Source: Amycolatopsis benzoatilytica AK 16/65 (lineage in GTDB: Bacteria > Actinomycetota > Actinomycetes > Mycobacteriales > Pseudonocardiaceae). Taken from it: a stretch of DNA of 64,000 nt. Every line of letters begins with the position of its first letter. The first letter of the stretch is position 1. The notes beneath the pieces are model-generated. The model was not told where the DNA came from. It did not search any database and saw nothing but the letters and a program-made list of their open reading frames with translations. A program made the position numbers and the translations under genes. Location: positions 2,640,561 to 2,704,560 of the forward strand of contig NZ_KB912942.1 in NCBI RefSeq assembly GCF_000383915.1. The letters run 5' to 3'. Shown here one piece after another: positions 10,145 to 19,373 of this stretch.

Positions 10145-11188
10145 CTACTCGTCTCGAACCGACGTGGTGAACTTGTCGAAGAACACCTGATCGTCCGGAA
10201 CTCCTTGCCGTGCCGCGAGTTCCAGCGCGGCGTCGACCATCGGCGGCGGCCCGCAGAGGTACACCTCGGTGCGGTGCAGCTCGGGCTCGCGTGCTTCGAC
10301 CACGGTGGTGACCATTCCGGAATCCGCGGTGACGCCGAGATCGTCGGCGCCCTCCACCGACTCGGAAAGGGCCACCACGAACTCGAAATCGTTCAGCCGG
10401 TCGCCCAGGGCCTTGATCTCGTCCAGGTAGAACAGATCCGCCACGGTGCGCGCGCCGTAGTAGAACCGGATCCGCCGCGGGTCTTCCGTTTCGCTCAAGT
10501 GCCGCAGCAGGCTGAGCACGGGAGCCATGCCCGCGCCGCCCGCCATCAGCACCAACGGCAGTACGTGCCCGTTCTTGAGCGTGAAGTTGCCGTACGGCCC
10601 GGTCAACCGGATCGTGTCGCCGACGGAGATTCCGTCGTCGAGCAACGCCGAGAACTTGCCGCCCGGGTACTTCTTGATCACGAATTCGACGTGGTCAGCG
10701 CCCGGAATCGTGGCCATCGAGAACGACCGGTGTTCGTCGGTCCCGGGGATGGTCACGTCGGCGTACTGCCCGGCCTTGTACTCGTAGGCCGGCGGGTCCA
10801 CCGGGCGAAGCTTCAGGCCGACGATGTCGTGCGTGTGCTCGACGAGCCCGACCACCTCGGTCGTGACCTCCTGCAGCGGAGCGGAGTTGAGCAGCTCTTC
10901 CTCGTCGAAGTTGAGCAGCTCGATGGTGCAGTCGCTGAACGCGTGTGCCCGGCACAGCAGCACGTAGCCTTCCTCGACCTCCGCGTCGTTGCACGCGAAC
11001 GTGGAGTACCGCTCCATTTGCAGGTCGCCTTCGAGCACATAGGACTTGCACGCCGAGCACTGCCCCTCGCGGCAGCCGTGCATGAGGTGGATGCCCTGGC
11101 GGAAGGCGGCGTCCAGGACGTTCTCCTCCTCGCCGACCTCCATCTCGATGTCGACCGGTTCGAAAGAAATGCGATGCTTGTCGGCCAT
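10145..11188 (-). CDS. prmB: Monooxygenase NADH reductase, 2Fe-2S and FAD
   Basis: 347 residues. An N-terminal plant-type [2Fe-2S] ferredoxin domain carries Cys39, Cys44, Cys47 and Cys79 (CREGQCSAC then LLC). It is followed by an FAD domain with RSFSMA (about 154-159) and an NAD-binding domain (LMAGGAGMAPVLSLL, YLCGPPPMVDAAL). It passes electrons from NAD(P)H to the diiron hydroxylase. The gap to the large-subunit gene holds a 13-bp hairpin. Assignment is firm from domains and position. Confidence 0.94.
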   Translation of the reverse strand: MADKHRISFEPVDIEMEVGEEENVLDAAFRQGIHLMHGCREGQCSACKSYVLEGDLQMERYSTFACNDAEVEEGYVLLCRAHAFSDCTIELLNFDEEELLNSAPLQEVTTEVVGLVEHTHDIVGLKLRPVDPPAYEYKAGQYADVTIPGTDEHRSFSMATIPGADHVEFVIKKYPGGKFSALLDDGISVGDTIRLTGPYGNFTLKNGHVLPLVLMAGGAGMAPVLSLLRHLSETEDPRRIRFYYGARTVADLFYLDEIKALGDRLNDFEFVVALSESVEGADDLGVTADSGMVTTVVEAREPELHRTEVYLCGPPPMVDAALELAARQGVPDDQVFFDKFTTSVRDE

Positions 11189-11218
11189 TGGCCTCTCGAT
11201 TCTCGAGCTCGAGGGGCA

Positions 11219-11249
11219 CGGCCGGCGGGCGTTCGGCGCCCGCCGGCCG
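11219..11249 (-). promoter_or_regulatory. Intra-operon hairpin between hydroxylase large subunit and reductase
   Basis: A perfect 13-bp stem (CGGCCGGCGGGCG) with a TTCGG loop lies in the 78-base gap downstream of the large-subunit gene. With the hairpin at 8631-8662 it divides the operon into segments. No T-run is present, so mRNA stabilisation or attenuation is more likely than full termination. Confidence 0.5.
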
Positions 11250-11266
11250 CAGGATCCCCGGGTCCG

Positions 11267-12904
11267 TCAGGCAGCCGTGACGTTCGGGTTGGCGCGGTAA
11301 GCCGCGGCCCACGCTTCGCGTTCGGCGTCGGTCATCTCGTTCAGCGTGACGTTCGGGCTGCCGAACTGGATGCCCTTCAGATCGGCCAGCGTCCAGAGCT
11401 TCTTGGGGTCGTCGAGGTCCAGGTGCGGCTGCGGGATCAGCGTCTTCCCGTCGTCGCGCACGTAGCCCAGGTCCTTGACGATGTCGGCGAGGTCGCGGCC
11501 GTGGTGCAGGGTCTCCCACTCGCGCTGCCCGGTGAGCCGGCCCATGTTCGGCGTCGGCCGGCCCTCGTACTCGGGCCGGAACGCGACCTTGTCGGTCCAG
11601 GCGCAGGTCTCCGAGCAGTAGGTGCGCCACTGGTTGTCGACCTTGTCGACCACCATGTCCTCGCGGATGAGCGCGGGGACCATGCAGGTCCAGCAGCGGT
11701 GCGGGTACTCGTAGCCGACGTCCTCGAACGCGATCGGCTTGTTCCGGCCCGGGTAGCGCAGCCGGTTGTAGGCCTCCCACCACTTGCCGAACTGGTCGTA
11801 CCAGCCCGGGTACTTGTCCTCGAACCACTCGAAGTCGGCATCGGTCATGCCGTCGATGCGCCAGTAGTTCACCGGCCAGCCGGTCGCGAAGAACTGCGCG
11901 ACGCGGTGCACGTAGTGCTTGTTGGTGATCCGGTTCCACGCTTCCTCGACGAGGTCGTGCGGGATCACCAGGCCGTACTTCTCCAGCGGCAGCAAGTAGC
12001 TGCGGTAGTAGTCGTCGTAGATCCAGCGCCGCCACATCTCGGCATAGGATTCGCGGTTCTTGCGGCGGTCCTTGGTGCCGTACTCGATGAACGTGCCGAT
12101 CGCGGCGTCGACCACGCAGTGGTTGTTCCACCACGCGTAGCGCAGGTCGCGCTCCAGCAGCGGCCGGTTGCGCTCGTCGGCCAGCGCCATCAGCAGGATC
12201 GAGTAGCCGTTGCTGATGTGCCGCGACTCGTCCGACTGCACCGAGTGGAACACCGTCGGAAGCAGGTAGTCGCCGTTGGCCGCCGCCTCGTCCGGCATCG
12301 CGACGAACAGGGTGTTGGTGAACGCGGTTTCGGCGACCACGGTCAGGTAGATGTTCGCCGCGGTGATCGCGTCGCCGGTGATGAAGCCTTCACCGAACTG
12401 GCGGCCGATGGTGCCCGCGTAGTTGTTCGCGAACGCCTTCTCGGTGATGTCGAATCCGGCCGGGTCGATGTAGTTGTTCATGTAGAGCTTTTTGAGGTTC
12501 ATCTGGATCGTCGAGTGCCGGACCTCGTCGATCATCTGAACCGCGAGCCCGTTGTGGATCTCCGGGTTCGGCACCGCGTCGATCGCCATCGGCATCGCCC
12601 GGGCCGCGGAGATCTCCGGGAACGGGATGATCGAGAGGAACAGCTTCTGCCATTCCAGCCAGCGCTGCTGCACCTGCCGGAACATGTTCCCGCGGATCGC
12701 GCCGTCCATCGCGCCGAAGACGCGGTTGTCCTTTTCCTCCTCCATCGGGAAGTAGGACCGCATGATCTGCTTCAGCGGGTCCTTCTTCGGCGCCTTCTCG
12801 AACGTGTAGTCGGTGCCGAACCGGGTCGCCGGCGTGGCGAACGTCGGTTCCCACGACAGTTCGGTGATCTTGTTGTGCGCCTTGGTAAGGCTCTGCCTGC
12901 TCAC
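11267..12904 (-). CDS. prmA: Propane/acetone/phenol-type monooxygenase hydroxylase large (alpha) subunit
   Basis: 545 residues. The diiron ligands fit the bacterial multicomponent monooxygenase pattern: Glu97, Glu127 and His130 (EVRH), Glu192, Glu226 and His229 (ESRH). A cysteine-rich segment (Cys404, Cys407, Cys430, Cys434) near the C-terminus resembles the YHS-type metal motif seen in this subgroup. The closest characterised enzymes are PrmA (propane 2-monooxygenase) and MimA, whose substrates include propane, acetone and phenol; which of these is the natural substrate here cannot be read from sequence. It is first in the operon, behind a TCTCATTCTGAGA repeat. Confidence 0.94.
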   Translation of the reverse strand: MSRQSLTKAHNKITELSWEPTFATPATRFGTDYTFEKAPKKDPLKQIMRSYFPMEEEKDNRVFGAMDGAIRGNMFRQVQQRWLEWQKLFLSIIPFPEISAARAMPMAIDAVPNPEIHNGLAVQMIDEVRHSTIQMNLKKLYMNNYIDPAGFDITEKAFANNYAGTIGRQFGEGFITGDAITAANIYLTVVAETAFTNTLFVAMPDEAAANGDYLLPTVFHSVQSDESRHISNGYSILLMALADERNRPLLERDLRYAWWNNHCVVDAAIGTFIEYGTKDRRKNRESYAEMWRRWIYDDYYRSYLLPLEKYGLVIPHDLVEEAWNRITNKHYVHRVAQFFATGWPVNYWRIDGMTDADFEWFEDKYPGWYDQFGKWWEAYNRLRYPGRNKPIAFEDVGYEYPHRCWTCMVPALIREDMVVDKVDNQWRTYCSETCAWTDKVAFRPEYEGRPTPNMGRLTGQREWETLHHGRDLADIVKDLGYVRDDGKTLIPQPHLDLDDPKKLWTLADLKGIQFGSPNVTLNEMTDAEREAWAAAYRANPNVTAA

Positions 12905-12985
12905 TGGGGCCTCCTGGAACCGGCGGCATCTCCGCCGCTGTCCGTCTGACCGGCAAAGTGTGTCCCCGGCGGCGACTGTGTTCTA

Positions 12986-12998
12986 TCTCATTCTGAGA
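12986..12998. promoter_or_regulatory. Inverted repeat TCTCA-TTC-TGAGA (MimR-type site 2)
   Basis: A perfect 5-3-5 inverted repeat 82 bases upstream of the hydroxylase large-subunit start. The same motif occurs at 3395 and 15296. It is a good candidate for the activator site driving the monooxygenase operon. Confidence 0.6.
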
Positions 12999-13014
12999 TG
13001 GGGTCCCCAGGCAC

Positions 13015-13049
13015 GAAAAAACCCGCTCTTGCCGAAGGCAAGAGCGGGT
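13015..13049 (-). terminator. Rho-independent terminator of the ABM-domain gene
   Basis: Reading the minus strand, a perfect 13-bp stem (ACCCGCTCTTGCC and its complement) with a 3-base loop is followed by a run of six T. It lies 18 bases after the 108-residue ABM gene and insulates it from the monooxygenase promoter. Confidence 0.88.
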
Positions 13050-13066
13050 CGCCAAACAGCCCCGGG

Positions 13067-13393
13067 TCAGCCGGTGACCGCCATTTCGCCGAGTTCGGAC
13101 CAGTCGCCCTGATCCACCTCCGCATGCACGATGCGCGGCGTTTCGGCCAGATATCCGGGAAGAACCTCCTGCGCTTTCCGGAAATGCGCGGACTGGACGT
13201 GCGCGGCCCCGGCTTCCGGATCAGCGAACGCTTCGACCAGTACGTATTCCGCCGGATCGGCGAGGCTGCGCGACCAGTCGAACCACTTGCACCCCGGCTC
13301 GGCGCGAGTCGACTCGGTGAACTCGCGCGCGATGGCCGGCCATTGACCGGCGTGCTCTGGTTTGACCCGGAACTTGGCGGTGATGAAGATCAT
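13067..13393 (-). CDS. Antibiotic-biosynthesis-monooxygenase (ABM) domain protein, YgiN-like
   Basis: 108 residues with a single ferredoxin-like ABM fold: MIFITAKFRVKPEHAGQWPAIAREF, then CKWFDWSRSLADPAEYVLVEAFADPEAGAAHVQSAHF. Members include quinol monooxygenases (YgiN) and small dimeric cofactor-free oxygenases. It lies between the activator gene and the monooxygenase operon on the same strand with its own terminator. Since phenol-oxidising enzymes of this class can form hydroquinone, a quinol-handling role is possible but speculative. Confidence 0.8.
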   Translation of the reverse strand: MIFITAKFRVKPEHAGQWPAIAREFTESTRAEPGCKWFDWSRSLADPAEYVLVEAFADPEAGAAHVQSAHFRKAQEVLPGYLAETPRIVHAEVDQGDWSELGEMAVTG

Positions 13394-13436
13394 CTTCTTT
13401 TCCTTTTTCTGCGAACGGACGTCCGGAATCCCGGAA

Positions 13437-15212
13437 TCAGCACGCTTCGTCGACGATTCCGAAGGCGCGGATTTTGCGGTAGATAGTGGCCCGCGACATG
13501 CCGAGATCGCTCGCCGCGCGTTCTTTGCTGCCGCGATTCGCGGCCAGACTGCGGACGATCGCGTCGCGTTCGATGGTCTCGAGCTTGGTGAGCCGGCGCC
13601 GGGTGAACGTGCGGCATTCGGCGGGCAGGTCCGCGACGTCCAGCACGCCGCCGTGCAGGTGGTGCGCCGCGGCGGCGAGTACCCGGTCGAGCTGGCGGAC
13701 GTTGCCCGGCCAGGGCAGCCGCATCAGCTGCCGGACGCACGCGTCCGAAGCGGACAGAGTCCGGCTGCCCGCTCGACGGCCCAGCAGGTGCGGCACGAGC
13801 CGCTGCACGTCCTCGATCCGATGGCGCAGCGGCGGGACGTCGATCTTGCGGGCGAAGAACGCCATCACCGTGCCTTGGACGCCCGGACCGGCCGGCTCGC
13901 TGCCGACCGTCGCCACGACCCATGCGGGAGCGTGCTGAGCGGGGTCGTTCTGCCATGCGGTGAACAGGTCGGCCAGCGCGGGCAACGCACTGTCGTCGAG
14001 CGCGTCCAGGTGTTGCAGAAGCACGACCGGCGGGTCACTGCAGGCCGCTTCTTCAGCGAGCGCGGGCAGCCATTCCTCGTCGGCGTCCACCGAAGCGCAG
14101 TCGACAACCACTTGGCGTCGTCCGTGCCGCAGCGCGACCGCGCGGGCGATGGCCGTCTTCCCGACGCCGGGCTCCCCGCTCAGCGCGAGCCACTGCCCGC
14201 CGCCGAGGCTCGCGTCGGCGGCCGCGCTGGCCTGTCGCCACGCCGGGCTCGCCCCGGCCAGGCCGGGCAGCTGGAGCTCGGCACGGGCGGAGGCGCGCCG
14301 CGGACCGGTCTGGTTCTTGACTCGGAAGATGCCGCCAGCGAGCGTGCTGCCGTTGAATACCGGCCGGTATTCGAGGCGCGCGCTGACTCCGGACGGCAAA
14401 TCGGCCAGCACTGTCGCGGGTTTGGCGGAACCGGCGAGATCCGTGGCGTGGGTGATCAGCGCCGAGCGATCGGTGACGTCGTAGCGCTCCTCGGCGTGAC
14501 TGTTGACCATGACGACGTCGTGGTTCACCGCCAGGACTGCCCCCGAGCCACGCTGGCACGCGGCGAGGTACTCCCGGAAGAGGGCCAGTTCGCGCGCACC
14601 GGTGCTGGCGAGCATCGCTTCTTCGATGCGCTTCGCGGTGGTGCGGGCCAGCGTCAGCAGGAGCGGGCCGGATGCCTCGGCCCACGACGTGAGGTCGAGA
14701 ACGCCCGCCAGATGGCCCCGGATCGGGTGCACGATCGGCGCGCCGGCGCATTCGAAGCCGGTCAGTTCGCCGTTGAAGTGCTCGAAGCCGGACACCAGCA
14801 CGGACTTCTGGCATTCGAGCGCGGTGCCGATGCCGTTGGTGCCCACCGACTCCTCGGCGTAGCTGTAGCCCGGGGCGAGCCGCACCTCGTCGAGTCCGGC
14901 GGTGAGCGCGTGATCGGGGCTGAACCGGTCGACCACCAGGCCGTTCGCGTCGGTCAGCAGGATCGCGGTCGGATGGCCGGCCAGCTCTTCGGACAGATTC
15001 GCCAGCACTGGCGCCGCACTGTGCGCGAGCAGGCTCTCCTCGTCGCGATCGGACACGTAAACCGGCTCCGGCCGCTCGACGTCGACCCGGTTCTCGAGCG
15101 CCCGCTGCCAGGACGCGGTGATGACGTCGCGCACTCCCGACATCTCGGGTGTCCGCCGGGAGAGGAACAGCTCCCGCAGGTCGCGCATGGTCTCGTTGCC
15201 TCGAGTCGCCAC
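13437..15212 (-). CDS. mimR: MimR/AcoR-like GAF-AAA-Fis transcriptional activator
   Basis: About 591 residues from a GTG at 15212, placed 6 bases after AGGAG. The N-terminus and GAF region (ESVGTNGIGTALE) are typical of AcoR-type regulators. The AAA+ part has a Walker A GEPGVGKT but no GAFTGA loop, so it probably cannot engage sigma-54, which actinobacteria lack. The C-terminal Fis helix-turn-helix is clear (ERDAIVRSLAANRGSKERAASDLGMSRATIYRKI). Such a gene precedes mim loci and activates them. A perfect TCTCATAGTGAGA repeat lies 84 bases upstream of its start, suggesting autoregulation. Confidence 0.85.
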   Translation of the reverse strand: MATRGNETMRDLRELFLSRRTPEMSGVRDVITASWQRALENRVDVERPEPVYVSDRDEESLLAHSAAPVLANLSEELAGHPTAILLTDANGLVVDRFSPDHALTAGLDEVRLAPGYSYAEESVGTNGIGTALECQKSVLVSGFEHFNGELTGFECAGAPIVHPIRGHLAGVLDLTSWAEASGPLLLTLARTTAKRIEEAMLASTGARELALFREYLAACQRGSGAVLAVNHDVVMVNSHAEERYDVTDRSALITHATDLAGSAKPATVLADLPSGVSARLEYRPVFNGSTLAGGIFRVKNQTGPRRASARAELQLPGLAGASPAWRQASAAADASLGGGQWLALSGEPGVGKTAIARAVALRHGRRQVVVDCASVDADEEWLPALAEEAACSDPPVVLLQHLDALDDSALPALADLFTAWQNDPAQHAPAWVVATVGSEPAGPGVQGTVMAFFARKIDVPPLRHRIEDVQRLVPHLLGRRAGSRTLSASDACVRQLMRLPWPGNVRQLDRVLAAAAHHLHGGVLDVADLPAECRTFTRRRLTKLETIERDAIVRSLAANRGSKERAASDLGMSRATIYRKIRAFGIVDEAC

Positions 15213-15295
15213 CACCGTCTCCTTTGACGTCCAGTGCCGGGGGGTCGTGTCCACCCTACGGGCAATTATGGTGCACTCGTGGCACGCATCACTCT

Positions 15296-15308
15296 GTCTC
15301 ATAGTGAG
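15296..15308. promoter_or_regulatory. Inverted repeat TCTCA-TAG-TGAGA (MimR-type site 3)
   Basis: Perfect inverted repeat, extended to TGTCTCA...TGAGACA, in the promoter region of the activator gene. It shares both half-sites with the copy before the hydroxylase operon. Confidence 0.6.
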
Positions 15309-15394
15309 ACAACCGGTGGTCAGCGCCAAGGCAGCGGCGGCGGTGGGGGGCGCTGGAGAACGTCCTGATGAGGTGGCGGCATCGGTCACAGCTG

Positions 15395-15447
15395 TCTGTG
15401 AAGGACCCCTTGAGAGACTCAAATTCCCTCAAGGGGTCCTTCACAGA
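15395..15447. repeat. Intergenic palindromic repeat, possible terminator (copy A)
   Basis: A perfect 20-bp stem (TCTGTGAAGGACCCCTTGAG with its complement) with a 13-base loop lies between the activator and the S15 hydrolase. The core TGAAGG-CCCCTTG and the loop sequence ATTCCCTCAAGGGG recur at 54280-54332, so this is a dispersed palindromic family rather than a chance hairpin. Confidence 0.65.
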
Positions 15448-15483
15448 CGAGTCCGCCCGCCCTGCTTCGCGGCGGGCAGCGGT

Positions 15484-17280
15484 TCAGCTCGTCGTGGGCA
15501 GGGTGAGGACCTGGCCGGAGTCGCCGGTGCTGACCGTCACCGGGGCGAGGGCGAGCCCGCCCCGGTAGTTCAGGTCGCCGCTGGCCAGCATGACGCGGAT
15601 GGCGTGGCCGGCGGCGAACTGGTGCACGATCGCGGGCAACGTGATGTGTACCGGTGCGGTCGGGTCCACGACTCGCGCGGGCGCGATCAGGTTGTGCACC
15701 AGGCTTTCCGTGCCGTCCGGCGCGACGTCGTAGATCTTCGCGAACAGCACGAGCTGTCCGGCCGGTCCGCTCGGGCTGCTCAGGACCGCGGTGGGAGCCT
15801 GCACCCGCACGTCGAGCGTCGGCGCACCGGCCACGTCGACCGCCGCTGGCAGCGCGGCGCCGGTCCAGGACGCGTAGGTGCCGGGAAGGTTGTAGTCCGG
15901 CGGCAGGTTCGGCGAGAACGCGTCGATGCCCGAGGAGCTGGTCGGGAATCCGGCCGGCGGGGTGACGAAGCTTTGCGAACCGGCCGCGATCCGAGCCGGA
16001 TCGGTGACCAGGCCGGTGCCGGAGAGGTAGTACTGCGTCGGGTTGCCCGCCGGGTAAGCCGGCGCGGTGCCGTAGGCCGGGGTCGCGATCCCGGTGTAGG
16101 ACACCCAGTCGCGGAAGTAGGCGAAGTCCGGGGAGGTGTCGGCGGGGCCGTCGGCGAGGTACTGGCCGAACCAGCTCGCCACCCGGGCCGTCTCGTACTG
16201 CGTGCCCGGGTCCGGATTGGACAGATCGAGTTCGCCGGGCGCGGGCGTCGAGCCCGAGTGGCCCCAGGACTGCCAGACCATCTTCACCGGCGTGCCCTGT
16301 GCTTTCAGCGTCTGATAGGTCGCGGCTGCCTCGTTGAGGTTGAACAGCGTGTCGTTTTCTCCCTGCATCAGCAGCACCGGGACGTGGATCCGGTCGGCGT
16401 AGGTGCTGACCGAGGCGTGCCGCGTCAAGGCCAGCAGATCGCTCGTGGGATAGCCGAGCGTCCCGGCCGCGGCGAGCCCGGTGCAGACCTCGGTCGGGAA
16501 GTTCGGGCAGCCGATCACCCGCGACGGGTCGTACTGGAAGCCGGTCGCGCTGTCGAGCAGCGCGCCCTCCGAGAAGAACAGCAGCGGCCAGGTCAGCTTG
16601 GTGACGCCGGATCCGTTGGAGGTCACGCCACTGCGCACGTCAGTGTTGTTCGGGGTCAGCGAGTACGAGAGGTCGTTCCAGGTGATCAACGGGACGAGCG
16701 TGTCGATCCGGGGGTCGACCGAAGCCGCCGCGAACTGCACCTCGCCGCCGTAGGAGCCGCCGATCATGCCGACCCGCGGATCGTATTGGTCGTGGTTGCC
16801 CGCGTGGTCGACCTGGTCGTGCACGACGGAGTCGAGTCCCGCCACCGGCTGCGTGTGCGCGGCGTCGGCGTAGGCGATTCCGTTCTGGCCGCCGAGGAAG
16901 CTCACCAGCTGGCTCGCCGCCTGCCCGTCCCAGTCCGGATCGTCGAGGGTGATCTTGCACCCCGAGCCGCCGAAGCCGAGCCCGGAGTAGGACAGCACCG
17001 CGTAGTCCTGTCCGGCGAAGTACCGCGCGAGCCCGGCCTGGTCGTCCTTCGAGCCGCCGAACCCGTTGGTGGTGAGAACAGCCGGGACCCGGTGTCGCGA
17101 GTTCGCGTCGGCGGGCAGGTAGAGGTCGCCGACGATGTCGCAGCTCTCCGCTCCGCCCGGTCCGGCCAGCACGCTGAAATGCAGTGTGGTCACCGAAAAA
17201 CCCGAAACATCCGCCGCGGCTGTGCTCGGTACCGCAGAGAGCAGTATCGCCACGGCTGCCAGTGCCCAGGTTCGTCGCAT
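15484..17280 (-). CDS. Secreted S15/CocE-NonD-type alpha/beta hydrolase
   Basis: 598 residues from an ATG at 17280, beginning with a Sec signal peptide (MRRTWALAAVAILLSAVPSTAAA). It resembles X-Pro dipeptidyl-peptidase (S15) and CocE acyl-hydrolase proteins: nucleophile elbow GGSYGG, an aspartate region LLMQGENDTLF, and the histidine in WGHSGS. The C-terminal about 130 residues form the jelly-roll domain of this family (PAIVHQFAAGHAIRVMLASGDLNY). Substrate is unknown. The following sialidase-like gene is divergent, with 186 bases between the starts. Confidence 0.85.
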   Translation of the reverse strand: MRRTWALAAVAILLSAVPSTAAADVSGFSVTTLHFSVLAGPGGAESCDIVGDLYLPADANSRHRVPAVLTTNGFGGSKDDQAGLARYFAGQDYAVLSYSGLGFGGSGCKITLDDPDWDGQAASQLVSFLGGQNGIAYADAAHTQPVAGLDSVVHDQVDHAGNHDQYDPRVGMIGGSYGGEVQFAAASVDPRIDTLVPLITWNDLSYSLTPNNTDVRSGVTSNGSGVTKLTWPLLFFSEGALLDSATGFQYDPSRVIGCPNFPTEVCTGLAAAGTLGYPTSDLLALTRHASVSTYADRIHVPVLLMQGENDTLFNLNEAAATYQTLKAQGTPVKMVWQSWGHSGSTPAPGELDLSNPDPGTQYETARVASWFGQYLADGPADTSPDFAYFRDWVSYTGIATPAYGTAPAYPAGNPTQYYLSGTGLVTDPARIAAGSQSFVTPPAGFPTSSSGIDAFSPNLPPDYNLPGTYASWTGAALPAAVDVAGAPTLDVRVQAPTAVLSSPSGPAGQLVLFAKIYDVAPDGTESLVHNLIAPARVVDPTAPVHITLPAIVHQFAAGHAIRVMLASGDLNYRGGLALAPVTVSTGDSGQVLTLPTTS

Positions 17281-17466
17281 CACGCCCGCCTTCCGCCGCT
17301 GTCCCCAGCACCACACCAACGGGCGGGCGGCGAATCGGTTACGCACATTCACACCCGGAATGTTCGATAGTCACAATCGGGCGACAAACCTGGTAATTCG
17401 TTCAGGTGAATGTTTACGGTCCTTCGCACTTTTCCGATCACCATCCGCGACAGCGAGGAGATCGTC

Positions 17467-19263
17467 ATGCGTTCGCGGGCCTTGATCTTTCCCCTGACCG
17501 CCGTAGTAGTGCTGAGCTGCGCGAGCGCCGCCGCCGCGTCCACCCCGGCGGCACAGACGGTGACCCCGTCGACGACCTCCGGCGGACAGGTGGTGGCGAC
17601 CTGGACCGGCACTCTGCCGGGCGGGGTGAATCCCGGCTCCGACTGCACCACCTCGGCGTCCGACAGCCTCAACGACCACCACGGCATCGATCTTCAGCTC
17701 CCGGCCGGCTTCTACCCGACCCACCAGCTCACCGCCGCGTTCACGATCACGCCGGACGCGCCGGATGCCGACGTGGTGCTGACGGTGACCCGCCCGGACG
17801 GAACCCACAGCAACTCCGACAACGGCGGTGTCGGAGCGGCTGAACAACTGGTCGTGGCCGACCCCGCTGCGGGCAACTACGACGCGACGGCCTGCGTCTT
17901 CGCCGGCGGTCCCACGACCTACACCGGCAAGCTGGTGCTCACGACGGATCCGCCCGGCGCGGTTCCCGGCGGGTTCGGCTCGCCCGGAACCGTCAGCCCC
18001 GGCTACCGCGATTACTCCTCCCCCGCCGGCCTCGGCGATTCCGCGGGCGAGCCGTCCATCGGCGTCGACTGGACCGCCGACCAGAGCGGCAACGGCGGCG
18101 CCGCGATGTTCCAGGCAGGCACGCAGACGCTGCGCCTGACCTTCGACCAGTCCGGCAATGCCTCGTGGAGCGACGTCACCGCGCCCGTCGAAGGCATCAC
18201 GACCCTCGACCCCATCCTGGACACCGACGCGGCGCACGGACGCACCTTCGTCGCCCAGCTCGCCGGAACGCAGAGCCTGTTCTCCTACACCGACAATGAC
18301 GGCGCCAGCTGGGTCGGCCCGACCCAAGGCGGCGCTCCGTCCGGCGTCGACCACCAAACCGTCGGACACGGGCCGTACCCGGCCGGCCTCTCCGGGCTGA
18401 CGTTCCCCGACGCGGTCTACTACTGCTCGCAGTATCTGCAGGGCGCGTTCTGCTCGCGCAGCGACACCGGAGGGCTCACCTTCAACGGACCGCGGCCGGT
18501 CTACGACAGCATCACCAGCGGATGCGGCGGATTGCACGGCCACCTGCGGGCGGCCCCGGACGGGACCGCGTACTTGCCGAACAAGAGCTGCAACGGCCAC
18601 CAGGCCGTCGCGGTGTCCTCCGACGGAGGCGACAACTGGCAGGTCCGCGAGGTCCCGCTGTCCACCTCGGGCACCAGCGATCCCTCGGTAGCCGCGGACC
18701 AGCAGAACACCACGTACTTCGGGTTCGTCGACGGGACCGGCCGCCCGGAGATCGCCACCTCCGCCGACCACGGCCAGACCTTCGGCACGCCGGTCGACGT
18801 CGGTGCGGCGCTCGGCCTCCAGAACGCGGTGTTCCCCGAGGTCATCGCCGGCAGTGGCGGCCGCGCCACCTTCGGGTTCCTCGGCACCACCACGCCCGGC
18901 GACTTCCAGAACTCCGCGTTCGGCAAATCCGCCGACGGCAGCACCTACACCGGCGGCGAGTGGCACCTGTACCTCGCCACGACCTACGACGGCGGCAGCA
19001 CGTGGAAGACGGTCGACGCCACGCCGAAGGACCCGGTACAGCGAGGTTCGATCTGCCTGGAAGGCGTCGGGTGCTCGGGCAACGACCGGAACCTGCTCGA
19101 CTTCAACGACATCACCGTCGACAAGTACGGACGCGTTCTGTTCGCCTACGCCGACGGCTGCACCGGTGCCTGCGTTACCTCCCGTGCGGTCGCCGACAAT
19201 TCCCACACCGCCAAGGCAGCGGCCGTCCGCCAAACCGCGGGCACGGGCTTGTTCGCCCAGTAG
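17467..19263 (+). CDS. Secreted sialidase/BNR-repeat-like protein
   Basis: 598 residues from an ATG at 17467, preceded by GAGGAG. A Sec signal peptide (RALIFPLTAVVVLSCASAAAA) is followed by about 130 residues of beta-rich domain, then a beta-propeller-like region with BNR-type features (SDGGDNWQVR, YDGGSTWKTV). Such motifs occur in sialidases and other exo-glycosidases and in many non-enzymatic propellers; catalytic arginines cannot be assigned confidently. Cysteine pairs suggest disulphides and export. It converges with a phosphoesterase gene across a strong hairpin. Confidence 0.75.
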   Translation: MRSRALIFPLTAVVVLSCASAAAASTPAAQTVTPSTTSGGQVVATWTGTLPGGVNPGSDCTTSASDSLNDHHGIDLQLPAGFYPTHQLTAAFTITPDAPDADVVLTVTRPDGTHSNSDNGGVGAAEQLVVADPAAGNYDATACVFAGGPTTYTGKLVLTTDPPGAVPGGFGSPGTVSPGYRDYSSPAGLGDSAGEPSIGVDWTADQSGNGGAAMFQAGTQTLRLTFDQSGNASWSDVTAPVEGITTLDPILDTDAAHGRTFVAQLAGTQSLFSYTDNDGASWVGPTQGGAPSGVDHQTVGHGPYPAGLSGLTFPDAVYYCSQYLQGAFCSRSDTGGLTFNGPRPVYDSITSGCGGLHGHLRAAPDGTAYLPNKSCNGHQAVAVSSDGGDNWQVREVPLSTSGTSDPSVAADQQNTTYFGFVDGTGRPEIATSADHGQTFGTPVDVGAALGLQNAVFPEVIAGSGGRATFGFLGTTTPGDFQNSAFGKSADGSTYTGGEWHLYLATTYDGGSTWKTVDATPKDPVQRGSICLEGVGCSGNDRNLLDFNDITVDKYGRVLFAYADGCTGACVTSRAVADNSHTAKAAAVRQTAGTGLFAQ

Positions 19264-19298
19264 GACAACGGCCAGAACAACTAAGCCCGGACCGGTGT

Positions 19299-19332
19299 CG
19301 CCCGCCGCGGGAACTCGTGCCCGCGGCGGGCG
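19299..19332. terminator. Bidirectional terminator hairpin
   Basis: A perfect 13-bp stem (CGCCCGCCGCGGG) with an 8-base loop between two convergent stop codons (19263 and 19374). Confidence 0.65.
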
Positions 19333-19373
19333 GACTGGTCGTCGCTTTCCGGCAGGGCGGCCCCGCCGCCCGG

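Noticed and set aside
9230..12949. A 1239-codon open frame on the plus strand opposite the monooxygenase genes
   Set aside because: It is an Arg/Val/His-rich antisense shadow of the high-GC operon genes and has no domain features; the minus-strand genes have clear families.
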